Source: Gammaproteobacteria bacterium
GTDB lineage: Bacteria > Pseudomonadota > Gammaproteobacteria > Xanthomonadales > Xanthomonadaceae
DNA length: 21,664 nucleotides
Direction of reading: 5' to 3'
Assembly: GCA_026398715.1 (NCBI GenBank)
Contig: JAPLSI010000029.1
Location: 1 to 21,664, forward strand
Part shown: piece after piece, positions 14,836-21,664 of the stretch
Layout: each line of letters opens with the position of its first letter
Position numbering within the stretch: the first letter of the stretch is position 1
Notes under the pieces: model-generated
The model's input: only the letters and a program-made list of their open reading frames with translations
The model's database searches: none
Told to the model about the DNA's origin: nothing
Made by a program: the position numbers and the translations under genes

Positions 14836-16137
14836 TCAGAAACGGTTGACCGTTTCCTTGTAGCGGATGATGTCGCCCAGCGAATGACCGCTGCCGCTCT
14901 GGCAATGGATCTTGTAGGAGCGGACCGCGCCGGTGTTCTGTTCGTTGGATTCGACTTCGATGGTGTAACGCGAGTTCGATCCGCCGTTGCGATCGTTCTT
15001 GTCGCCCATGTAGGTCTCGCTCCAGCCGGTCGAGCCGTCGCCGCCGGACACCACCAGGCCGTCCTGGTCGAGCAGGCGCATTTCAAGGCCATGGTTGGGC
15101 AGCGCGCGCAGGCCGTTGCCCGGGTTGATCAGTTCGCACTGCTGGTAGTCGGGGTGGCGGAAGTAGATGACGTGCGTGTTGCCGCTGGCGCCCGTGCCGA
15201 TTTCAAAATTGCGACCGACGCCGTCTGCGCTGACCAGCGTCTCGCGCGACACATGGTTGTCCTGCGAGCCGATGACGTCGCCCGGATAGCCCAGGCCGCC
15301 CGCACCCACTTCCTGCTTCGCGATGCGGAAGTCGGCGCCGAAGGTGGTGCTTTCCTGGGTCGTGCACAGGCTCATCAAGCCGGGCTCTTCGTTGGCGTTG
15401 TTTTCCTCGAAGCGTACCGATGCGTCGTTGTAGTCCCCGAGTGCGGCCCCGCCCGTGGCGAACACGTCGAGCAGACGCAGGGTCTGGCCCGGCGCGAGCA
15501 CGACGTCGCCTCCGCCGATGACCGCGGAGCTGCTGTTGTAGAGCGTGTAGTGGATCGATGTTGCCGTGCCGCCGGCACTTTCCTCGTTGAGGTTGGCCAG
15601 GAAGCAGTTGGTCTGGAAGGACGGCGAGCTGGGGGTGGCGGCCAGGCGACGGATGCCGTTGATGAAGCTGTCGGCGGAGGTGAAGGTGCTGGCGGGGAAG
15701 GATTCGACCGTGAAGCCGTTGCCCTGCGGATTGCTCACGCGCGAGAAGCCTGCGTAGGGCAGGTTGCTGGCGAGGTTGCGCTCGCTGGTGTACAGGAATC
15801 CGAACTGGCTGCCGGCTGCAAGCGAGGGGCAGACCGTGCGCAGGCTGGTGAACGTGACCGTCTTGCCCGGGGCGATGTCGAAGGTCGGGCAATTGATGAG
15901 GTTCGGCGCCTGCGACGTACCGGTGGCCGGGTAGTACTTCGGCGTTACCGTGACGGCGCTGAGCAGGTTGGGGTTGTGGAAGCTGAACCGCTGCGAGAAC
16001 GAGGCGGTGTCCACGACGACCGGGAATATCTGGATGGAGTGATAGGCATCGGTCGACTGCGCCTGGGCTGCAGTCGCTGCCAGGCCCAGGCCGACGGCGC
16101 AAGCTGCGGCAAGTTGAATCTGTTTGATGCGGTTCAC
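14836..16137 (-). CDS. Secreted six-cysteine protein of unknown function, paralog 1
   Basis: A 433-aa protein I do not recognise. A Sec signal peptide is clear (MNRIKQIQLAAACAVGLGLA, predicted cut AQA|QS after residue 26). The mature part is rich in Ser, Thr, Gly and aromatic residues, likely all beta, and has exactly six cysteines (in NCP, VCP, NCF, LCT, QCE and HCQ contexts), which suggests three disulfides in the periplasm or outside. It is collinear with the protein at 16339: both begin QSTD(A/G)(Y/F)H(S/A)IQ(I/V)FPVVVD and both contain FRHPDY, LEMRL, YMGDK.DRN and HCQSGSGH.LGDI. GGAG lies seven bases before the ATG. It is preceded by a terminator (16270-16293), so it probably has its own promoter. 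Confidence 0.85.
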   Translation of the reverse strand: MNRIKQIQLAAACAVGLGLAATAAQAQSTDAYHSIQIFPVVVDTASFSQRFSFHNPNLLSAVTVTPKYYPATGTSQAPNLINCPTFDIAPGKTVTFTSLRTVCPSLAAGSQFGFLYTSERNLASNLPYAGFSRVSNPQGNGFTVESFPASTFTSADSFINGIRRLAATPSSPSFQTNCFLANLNEESAGGTATSIHYTLYNSSSAVIGGGDVVLAPGQTLRLLDVFATGGAALGDYNDASVRFEENNANEEPGLMSLCTTQESTTFGADFRIAKQEVGAGGLGYPGDVIGSQDNHVSRETLVSADGVGRNFEIGTGASGNTHVIYFRHPDYQQCELINPGNGLRALPNHGLEMRLLDQDGLVVSGGDGSTGWSETYMGDKNDRNGGSNSRYTIEVESNEQNTGAVRSYKIHCQSGSGHSLGDIIRYKETVNRF

Positions 16138-16269
16138 TGGCGTCTCCGGGGGTCAATTGCCTGGCGAGGCGATGGCATACGAGGGCTAGTCTTGCATATA
16201 ACGCAGGACATACCTACCCGGAAGCGGGACCCGCACGTTGCGCGCTGTCACGTTTCCGGATTACCGTCG

Positions 16270-16293
16270 AAAAAACGCCCCCAAGAGGGGGCG
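16270..16293 (-). terminator. Rho-independent terminator after secreted paralog 2
   Basis: On the minus strand, stem CGCCCCC (16293-16287), loop TCTT and stem GGGGGCG (16282-16276) are followed by six T residues (16275-16270). This lies 46 bp after the stop of the gene at 16339 and upstream of the next minus-strand gene, so the two paralogs are probably separate transcripts. Confidence 0.85.
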
Positions 16294-16338
16294 CGTTGAC
16301 ACATTCCCGGGTTCGGCCGCAGCGGCGGCCGACGCCCG

Positions 16339-17649
16339 TCAGAACTGGACAGCCGAGTTGAACTTCACGATGTCGCCCAGGGTATGGCCGCTGCCGCTCT
16401 GGCAATGGAGCTTGTAGGGGCGCGCGGCGGCCGTATTGACCGCAGTGCTTTCCACCTCGATCGTGTAACGGGCATTGGCGCCGTTGTTGCGATCGGTCTT
16501 GTCACCCATGTAGATGCGCGAGAAGCCCTGGATGTTGACGCCGCCAGCCAGGGTGTTCAGGTACTGGTCGCGCAGGCGCATCTCGAGGCCATAGGCGGGC
16601 AAGGCACGGACGTTGGTGGCCGGGTCGATGATCTCGCACGCCACGTAGTCGGGATGGCGGAAATAGACGACGTGCGTATTGGCGCCGGTGGTCGTGTTCG
16701 ATGCGGGGATCGAGAACGCACGCGGCGTCGTGTCGCCGGTCATCTTGATGTCGAAGGCGACGGTGGTGTCGCGGCTGACGTGGTCGTCCTGCGCACCGAT
16801 TCCCGAATACTGGGTGCCGTAGCCGCGGAACTGCTTGCCGATGCGGAAGTCGGCGCCGAAGCTGGTGTTGTCCTGCACGGTGCAGAAGGTCATCAGGCCC
16901 GGCTCGCCGGTGCCCGTTTCACCGAACACGATGTAGGCATCGTCGTAGTCGCCGGCCGGCGCATTGGCCGCAGCGAACACGTCGAGCAGGCGAACCATGC
17001 GGCCGGGGGTCAGCTGCATCGTACCCGTGCCCAGCGTCGCGCCGCCGCTGCTGTACAGCGTGTAGTTGACGGTGCTGTTGAGGTGCAGGTACGGCGACAC
17101 GTCATGCTGGTTGCCGACGAAACAGTTGGTCTGGAAGGCAGGCGAGGCGCCGCTGGCGGCGCGGCGGCGCAAGCCGGTGACGATGGTGTCTGCCGAAGTG
17201 AAGGTATGGGCCGGGAAGGCTTCCACGCTGAAGCCGTTGCCGGCCGCGTTGCTTACCCGCGAATAGCCCGAGAACAGGCCCTGCGTCGCGCCGGTGACGG
17301 CGGCATACAGAAATCCGTACTGGCTACCGGCCGCGAGCGTCGGGCAGATGCCGCGCAGGCTGGTGAAAACCGTCTGGCCGCCGGCCGGAATGGTGATGGC
17401 GGGGCAGCCCATGTTGACGGCCTGGGTGGTGCCGTCGGCGGGGAAGTAGATGGTCGAGAGCGTGACGGCATTGGCTGCGTCAGGGTTCTTGAAGGTGAAG
17501 CGCTGGGTGAAGGAGTCGGAATCGACCACTACCGGGAAAACCTGGATGGCGTGGAATCCGTCAGTGGATTGGGCGAGGGCGGGCGTGGTGCCGGCCAAGG
17601 CCAGCAGGCCGAAGCCGGAGGCGAGGGCAAAATGCTTCAACGAGAACAC
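16339..17649 (-). CDS. Secreted six-cysteine protein of unknown function, paralog 2
   Basis: A 436-aa paralog of the protein at 14836, of unknown function. I start it at GTG 17649 because AAGGAG lies six bases upstream. That start also gives a normal Sec signal peptide (MFSLKHFALASGFGLLALAG, cut ALA|QS after residue 26), the same length as in the paralog. A longer frame from ATG 17676 has no good ribosome-binding site. The mature part again has six cysteines in equivalent places (GCP, ICP, NCF, FCT, ACE, HCQ) and the same terminal block HCQSGSGHTLGDIVKF. No enzyme motif, lipobox, repeat or C-terminal sorting tail is seen. A strong terminator follows. Confidence 0.85.
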   Translation of the reverse strand: MFSLKHFALASGFGLLALAGTTPALAQSTDGFHAIQVFPVVVDSDSFTQRFTFKNPDAANAVTLSTIYFPADGTTQAVNMGCPAITIPAGGQTVFTSLRGICPTLAAGSQYGFLYAAVTGATQGLFSGYSRVSNAAGNGFSVEAFPAHTFTSADTIVTGLRRRAASGASPAFQTNCFVGNQHDVSPYLHLNSTVNYTLYSSGGATLGTGTMQLTPGRMVRLLDVFAAANAPAGDYDDAYIVFGETGTGEPGLMTFCTVQDNTSFGADFRIGKQFRGYGTQYSGIGAQDDHVSRDTTVAFDIKMTGDTTPRAFSIPASNTTTGANTHVVYFRHPDYVACEIIDPATNVRALPAYGLEMRLRDQYLNTLAGGVNIQGFSRIYMGDKTDRNNGANARYTIEVESTAVNTAAARPYKLHCQSGSGHTLGDIVKFNSAVQF

Positions 17650-17655
17650 GGACAG

Positions 17656-17661
17656 CTCCTT
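17656..17661 (-). promoter_or_regulatory. Ribosome-binding site deciding a GTG start
   Basis: AAGGAG on the minus strand, six bases (CTGTCC) before GTG 17649. It lies inside the longer open frame that starts at ATG 17676, and it argues for the downstream start. Confidence 0.75.
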
Positions 17662-17734
17662 GGGTGGCGCTCGCATCGGTTGCTGCCGCTCATTCGGCAG
17701 GGCACCCGGGCGAGGATGACTCATATGGTGGCAT

Positions 17735-17748
17735 AAACACCGGTGTTT
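17735..17748. promoter_or_regulatory. 14 bp perfect palindrome, possible operator
   Basis: AAACACCGGTGTTT is a perfect 14 bp palindrome in the 107 bp gap between the small membrane protein gene and secreted paralog 2, ~86 bp upstream of the chosen GTG. With no loop it is a poor terminator and better resembles a dimeric regulator site. No regulator gene is nearby. Confidence 0.3.
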
Positions 17749-17756
17749 CGGCGGGT

Positions 17757-18308
17757 TCAGCGGCGGCTTCGTTCCGACTTGGCTTCCGCTTCCCGCAGTC
17801 GCGCAAGCTCTTCCGGACTCAGGGCAGTGCCCTTGGTGGCGGGAACGACGGCCGGGCCGCCTTCGGCCCACATGTCCACCACCGCATAGGTGCCGGGGCT
17901 GTTGGGCACGACGGTAAGCTCGCCCGCCTTGATCGGCTTGACCACGCCCTGGGCGTCCTTGGCGTATCCGATCACCTCCTGGGGCGCAGCCTTGATCGGG
18001 ATGGGCTTGGCCGGCGGAAGCGGTTCAGTCGACAGGGGCAGTCCGGCGTCATTCAGGATGCGCGCACCGTTGGCGTCCACTTCGATGCCTTCACCCGCGT
18101 ACCGGCGGCCGTCGGGCGAGGTTTGCGGACGCGTCGCGCCCGCCGTGCCCGGGCCAGCCGCGGCGTCGAGGCCCGTGTCTTGGGGCTCGCCATTGCTACC
18201 GGCGCCCTTCGGCCAGAAAAAATAGGTCGCCGATGCGGCAGCGAGCAGCAGGAGCAGGATGGGCAGCAGCTGGCGGCGAGGTTGGGCGGGGGCGGGGGTT
18301 GCAGGCAT
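17757..18308 (-). CDS. Single-span membrane-anchored protein of unknown function
   Basis: A 183-aa protein I cannot assign. A short Pro/Ala-rich cytosolic start with Arg11-Arg12 precedes one hydrophobic helix (LLPILLLLLAAASATYFFW, 14-32), so the remaining ~150 residues are expected in the periplasm. They are low in complexity up to ~70, then carry GRRYAGEGIEVDANGARI, EVIGYAKDAQGVVKPI and TYAVVDMWAEGG. The charged C-terminus (SPEELARLREAEAKSERSRR) looks helical. No cysteine or enzyme motif is seen. It is 107 bp upstream of secreted paralog 2 on the same strand and divergent from the methyltransferase gene, but a shared function is not demonstrable. Confidence 0.7.
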   Translation of the reverse strand: MPATPAPAQPRRQLLPILLLLLAAASATYFFWPKGAGSNGEPQDTGLDAAAGPGTAGATRPQTSPDGRRYAGEGIEVDANGARILNDAGLPLSTEPLPPAKPIPIKAAPQEVIGYAKDAQGVVKPIKAGELTVVPNSPGTYAVVDMWAEGGPAVVPATKGTALSPEELARLREAEAKSERSRR

Positions 18309-18487
18309 GCGTGGATGGTCCGGGTCGTGGTGGGGTCACCCCAAGCCGGCAATATTACCCGCAGCAACGTGCGCGGTGATGTGCCAGGCGTGGGTCGTGG
18401 TTACTGAAACTGTTGCCGATGCGTTAAAGTCGGTCCACTTCGCTGAGTTCAGGTTCCGGCCGCTGCGGATAGCCGGCAGACGACCCC

Positions 18488-19219
18488 ATGACCGTCCCGT
18501 CCAAGCCATCCTTCCCGCCGACCGATCCCCGCTTTTACGGCGAGGACTACTACACCAATGACCTGCATGACCGGCATTGGTTCCGCAACAACCCCTCGAA
18601 GTTCCGCCTGCGCTGGGAAAGCGTCCTGGCGCGCCTGCAACTGCAGCCCGACGACGTGTTGCTCGAGCTTGGCTGCGCTTCGGGCGAACACACCGTGCAG
18701 CTAGCGCCACGGGTGCGCCGGGCCATCGGCCTGGATTTTTCTCCCGACGCCATTCGCCTCGCGCGCGGGCAGGCGGCCCGACAGTCGAGCAAGGCCGAGT
18801 TCGTGCAGGGCAACGTGGCCGACCTGTCGGCATTCACCGATGGCTCGGTGACCAAGGTGCTGGCGATGGACCTGGTCGAACACATCCCCGACGCGGTGCT
18901 GCGATCGATGCTGTCCGAAACCTGGCGCGTGCTTGCGCCCGGCGGTCGGCTGGTCATCTACACGCCCAGCGCGACCCACTACGTTGAGCGCCTGAAGGCC
19001 GCGAACTTCCTCCTGCGGCAACTTCCCGGCCACATTGCCGTGCGCGAGGGCCCTGCGTATCGTGAGCTGCTGGAGACACAGGCCTGGGCGTCGATCGAGC
19101 TTGGCTACCTGCCTTCCAGCTATCCCGTGTTCGGCTGGATCGACCGCCTGCTGATGGCGTTGCCGGCGATCGGACCGCTGTTCCGCTTTCGAATCCTCGC
19201 GACGGCGACCAAGCCATGA
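18488..19219 (+). CDS. Class I SAM-dependent methyltransferase
   Basis: A 243-aa protein with the Rossmann methyltransferase core: motif I LLELGCASGEH (Glu60-Leu-Gly-Cys), IGLDFSPDAIRLA for the ribose-binding acid, MDLVEHIPD (Asp128, His132) as motif IV, and VLAPGGRLVIYTPS as post-motif. The N-terminal FYGEDYYTNDLHDRHWF resembles methyltransferases found in glycan loci. The C-terminal ~30 residues (FGWIDRLLMALPAIGPLFRF) are hydrophobic and may touch the membrane. The substrate is unknown. The stop overlaps the next ATG by 4 bp (ATGA), placing it first in a four-gene operon. No strong ribosome-binding site is seen, and the 179 bp divergent gap upstream holds only weak promoter-like boxes. Confidence 0.85.
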   Translation: MTVPSKPSFPPTDPRFYGEDYYTNDLHDRHWFRNNPSKFRLRWESVLARLQLQPDDVLLELGCASGEHTVQLAPRVRRAIGLDFSPDAIRLARGQAARQSSKAEFVQGNVADLSAFTDGSVTKVLAMDLVEHIPDAVLRSMLSETWRVLAPGGRLVIYTPSATHYVERLKAANFLLRQLPGHIAVREGPAYRELLETQAWASIELGYLPSSYPVFGWIDRLLMALPAIGPLFRFRILATATKP

Positions 19220-20160
19220 AGCTGATCATCCAGGTGCCGTGTTTCAACGAAGCACAGCAACTGCCTTCCATGCTCGCCCAATTGCCGCGCGCACTGCCCG
19301 GGTTCGATGCCGTCGAATGGCTGGTCGTCGACGACGGGTCGATCGATGACACCAGCGCCGTCGCGCGCCAGGCGGGCGTCGACCATGTGATTCGATTCGC
19401 GGAAAACCGCGGCCTTGCCCATGCCTTCGCCGCCGGCCTGGAAGCCTGTTGCCGGCGCGGCGCGGACGTCATCGTCAATGTGGATGCCGATAACCAATAC
19501 CGGGCCGATTTCCTGCCGCGCCTTTGCGCGCCGGTGCTGGCCGGGCGGGCCGACATCGTGGTGGGTTGCCGGCCCATTGCCCGCATCGAACATTTCTCGC
19601 CGATCAAGAAGCTGTTGCAGCGGCTGGGCAGCGCGGTGGTCCGGCTGATCTCCGGCGCCGACGTCGAGGACGCCACCAGCGGCTTTCGCGCTTATTCGCG
19701 CCGCGCGGCGCTGGCCCTGAATGTGTACTCCCGATACACCTATACGCTTGAAACCCTGGTCCAGGCGCGGCAAGCGCGGCTGACCGTCGCCAGCGTGCCG
19801 GTCGAGGTCAATCCGCCCGTGCGGCCGTCGCGCCTCATGCGCGGCACCGGCGAGTACGTACGTCGGTCGGTGGCCACGATGCTGCGCTCCTTCGTGATCT
19901 ACAGGCCCTTGCGTTTCTTCATGGTGCCTTCGGTGTTGTCGTGTCTTGCCGGTGTCGCGCTGGGCCTGCGTTTCCTGGCGAACTACCTGAGCGACGGCGT
20001 CGCGGGCAACGTGCAGTCGCTGATACTCGCTGCGATCCTGATCGTGCTTGGCGCCCTGTGCGCCGTCATCGGGTTGGTTGCCGACCTGTTGTCGGTCAAT
20101 CGCCGATTGCTCGAGGACATCCAGGCGAGCAACCGCCGGCGAGACTGGCAGGCGCCGTGA
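19216..20160 (+). CDS. GT2 glycosyltransferase, dolichol-phosphate-mannose-synthase-like
   Basis: A 314-aa GT-A fold glycosyltransferase. IIQVPCFNEAQQLP at the start, VVDDGSIDDTS (Asp39-Asp40) and VDADNQY (Asp90-x-Asp92, the metal and nucleotide-sugar site) are typical of GT2 enzymes related to DPM1 and GtrB. These transfer a sugar to polyprenyl phosphate or to a lipid-linked glycan. DATSGFRAYSR and the YTLETLVQA stretch also fit. Two C-terminal hydrophobic helices (~236-255 and ~263-288) anchor it in the inner membrane. The stop overlaps the next gene's GTG by 3 of 4 bases (GTGA). Confidence 0.92.
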   Translation: MKLIIQVPCFNEAQQLPSMLAQLPRALPGFDAVEWLVVDDGSIDDTSAVARQAGVDHVIRFAENRGLAHAFAAGLEACCRRGADVIVNVDADNQYRADFLPRLCAPVLAGRADIVVGCRPIARIEHFSPIKKLLQRLGSAVVRLISGADVEDATSGFRAYSRRAALALNVYSRYTYTLETLVQARQARLTVASVPVEVNPPVRPSRLMRGTGEYVRRSVATMLRSFVIYRPLRFFMVPSVLSCLAGVALGLRFLANYLSDGVAGNVQSLILAAILIVLGALCAVIGLVADLLSVNRRLLEDIQASNRRRDWQAP

Positions 20161-21162
20161 GTGGACAGCCCTGGCTGCTGACCCGCAAGCACCCGCCCAG
20201 CGTCGGCGGCATGCAACAGCTGAGTCATCGCCTGTGCAGCGAACTGCAGGCGTTGCGACCGGTGACCGTCATTGCCTGGCGGCGCGGGCAGTGGGGCCTG
20301 CCCATCTTCTTCCTCGTCGCCTTCGCGCGGCTGGTGCCGGCGCTGGTGCTCAAGCGGATTTCCGTGCTGCACCTGGGCGACCCGGCGCTGTCCGCGCTGG
20401 CGTGGCTGCCTCTACCTGCGCCTGTTTTTCTGGCGGCGCATGGATGCCTACGTCTGCATCAGTCGCCATGTGCGGGACCTGTTGCTGTCGGCAGGCATTG
20501 ACGCCGACCAGGTGCTGGTGATCGGGCTGGGTGTCGATGCGTTGCCTTCGCCGTCGCCGGAACCGGAGCTCGAGTCGCGGTTCGCCGACCGCTTTCCCCT
20601 GCTGTTCGCGGTAGGTCGCCTGGTGGAGCGCAAGGGCCTGCCGTGGTTCCTGCGCGAAGTCGCCCCGGCGTGGTTCGCCCGCCATCCTTCGGCGCTGCTG
20701 GTGATCGCCGGCGAAGGTCCGATGCGTCCGGCACTCGAACTTGCGATTCGGCAACAGGGCCTGGCGTCGCAAGTAATCGTGCTCGGCGCCATTTCCCAAT
20801 CGAGGAAGGCGTGGTTGTTCGGGCGCTGCGACCTGGTGCTGATGCCCAACCTCGACGTACCGGGCGACGCGGAGGGTTTTGGCCTGGTCGCCCTCGAGGC
20901 CGGTCAGGCGGGATGCTGGGTGGCGGCGGCAGACCTGCAGGGACTTCGCGATGCCATCACTGAAGGCTGCAACGGCAGCCGCATCGAGGCAGGCAACGCC
21001 AAGGCCTGGTCGGAGTCGCTTGACGGGTTGTGCGCTGATCGCGAGCGGTTGCAGTCGCTCGGCGAGCAGGCGCGCGAGTTCGTCGCGGCGCGGTATTCCT
21101 GGCACGCGATGGCCGCGAGCTACGATCGCCTTTTCCGTTCGCTGGAATCCCATGCCCCGTAG
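20157..21162 (+). pseudogene. GT4 glycosyltransferase broken by frameshift and apparent internal deletion
   Basis: Two frames together make one GT4 protein. Frame A starts at GTG 20157 (overlapping the GT2 stop): SGQPWLLTRKHPPSVGGMQQ to VLHLGDPALSALAWL, then goes off-family after ~20408. Frame B, open from about 20410, reads LYLRLFFWRRMDAYVCISRH and continues with VLVIGLGVDAL, LLFAVGRLVERKGLPWFL and the E-x7-E motif EGFGLVALE (20872-20898) to TAG 21162. Related enzymes normally have ~20-25 residues between these parts, with a conserved TVHG-D block in the first domain. Here that block is missing and the frame shifts by +1. It is either a real deletion that inactivates the enzyme or an assembly error. 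The 3' end overlaps the next gene by 11 bp. Confidence 0.75.
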
Positions 21163-21664
21163 TCGCGCCCTTCGATGGTTCGGCATCGTTTTCGGACTGG
21201 CGGTGTTTGCATGGGTGCTGGTGGGGCTGGCCGCACAGTGGCGGGCGCTGCAGTTTTCCTGGTCGCAGCTGGCGTGGCCGGCGCTGGGTTTGTCGATCGG
21301 CCTGTTCATGCTTGCGCAGGCCTTGTTCGCCGGGGCATGGCACCGGCTGCTGTCGGATACGGGCGAGTCTGGCGAATTGCGCGGCGATGTCGCGCGCTGG
21401 TGCGTCAGCTTGGCGGGCAAGTATTTTCCGGGAAAGATCTGGCAGGCCGTCGCCCGCTTCGGTCTTTACCACGGCGCGCCGCGCGGCCGGAAAGTGGCGC
21501 CGGCCTTCGTTCGGGAAACCTGCCTGACGCTGAGCGCGGCGATGGCGCTGGTGGCGACCCATGGCTGGCTGGACGTGGCGGCCACCGGCCGGCTGGCGCT
21601 TGTATTCACCCTCGGTTCGCTGTCGCTGCTCCTGCTGTCGTTGCCGGCTGTCGCGCGAATCGTG
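21152..21664 (+). CDS. LPG-synthase-TM/UPF0104 flippase-like membrane protein, 3' end outside the window
   Basis: An open frame from ATG 21152 to the window edge (171 codons, no stop). Helices are visible at ~10-29 (FGIVFGLAVFAWVLVGLAAQ) and ~43-62, followed by LAGKYFPGKIWQAVARFGLY (88-107). The GKYxPGKxW motif is characteristic of the lysylphosphatidylglycerol synthetase transmembrane family (PF03706). Its members include flippases and many uncharacterised proteins in glycolipid and polysaccharide loci. More hydrophobic helices follow from ~125. It overlaps the preceding GT4 gene by 11 bp, so it belongs to the same operon. Its position after GT2 and GT4 genes suggests a role in moving or modifying a lipid-linked glycan. 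Confidence 0.8.
   Translation, partial: MPRSRALRWFGIVFGLAVFAWVLVGLAAQWRALQFSWSQLAWPALGLSIGLFMLAQALFAGAWHRLLSDTGESGELRGDVARWCVSLAGKYFPGKIWQAVARFGLYHGAPRGRKVAPAFVRETCLTLSAAMALVATHGWLDVAATGRLALVFTLGSLSLLLLSLPAVARIV

Noticed and set aside
14884..17736. Two long plus-strand open frames (471 and 450 codons) opposite the secreted paralogs.
   Set aside because: They are antisense shadows typical of high-GC genes. The minus-strand products have signal peptides, ribosome-binding sites and paralogous similarity; these frames do not look like proteins.
18515..18535. PTDPRFYG in the methyltransferase N-terminus, similar to the PATDPR of the shared glycosyltransferase module.
   Set aside because: Only a handful of residues match and the surrounding sequence is unrelated, so it is probably coincidence.

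Overview
The window looks like chromosomal DNA from a high-GC gammaproteobacterium, most likely of the Xanthomonas/Lysobacter group. The compact housekeeping run thiS-thiG-trmB, followed by an SLC13-type transporter, is an arrangement I associate with that group. This placement is inferred from gene order and protein style, not from a marker gene. Genes are tightly packed, with many 1-4 bp start/stop overlaps and several GTG starts.

Layout. (1) 1-510 is non-coding and rich in repeats: two ~65 bp palindromic elements in opposite orientation, a 73 bp near-perfect hairpin, and a 24 bp tandem array ending at the stop codon of the transporter gene. (2) 510-4138, minus strand: thiS, thiG, trmB and an SLC13/DASS permease, probably one operon. 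(3) 4197-4270: tRNA-Gly(CCC). It marks the switch from housekeeping genes to a surface-glycan locus. (4) 4324-14816, plus strand: a GT4 glycosyltransferase, an ABC-2 polysaccharide exporter (wzm/wzt, with a C-terminal glycan-binding domain on Wzt), an FkbM methyltransferase with a long coiled-coil tail, a 930-aa tandem GT4-GT4 protein, and a GT-C-like membrane protein. (5) 14836-18308, minus strand: two paralogous secreted six-cysteine proteins and a small single-span membrane protein, all of unknown function. (6) 18488 to the window end, plus strand: SAM methyltransferase, GT2, a disrupted GT4 and the start of a flippase-like membrane protein, which together look like a second small glycan or glycolipid operon.

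How the genes may work together. The order wzm, wzt, methyltransferase with coiled coil, tandem GT4 parallels the E. coli O8/O9a O-antigen locus (wzm-wzt-wbdD-wbdA). There, a methyltransferase on a coiled-coil ruler caps the chain and the Wzt C-terminal domain recognises the cap before export. I infer that this locus makes an ABC-exported polysaccharide and may use an FkbM-type enzyme as a non-homologous counterpart of WbdD. This is the most interesting hypothesis in the window.

Two reading-frame breaks are visible: one in the tail of the tandem glycosyltransferase (near 12180) and one in the GT4 gene of the last operon (near 20408). Both coincide with apparently missing residues, so they are either real lesions or assembly errors. 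A C-terminal module is shared by the tandem GT4 protein and the GT-C protein, and it is what allows the first break to be recognised.
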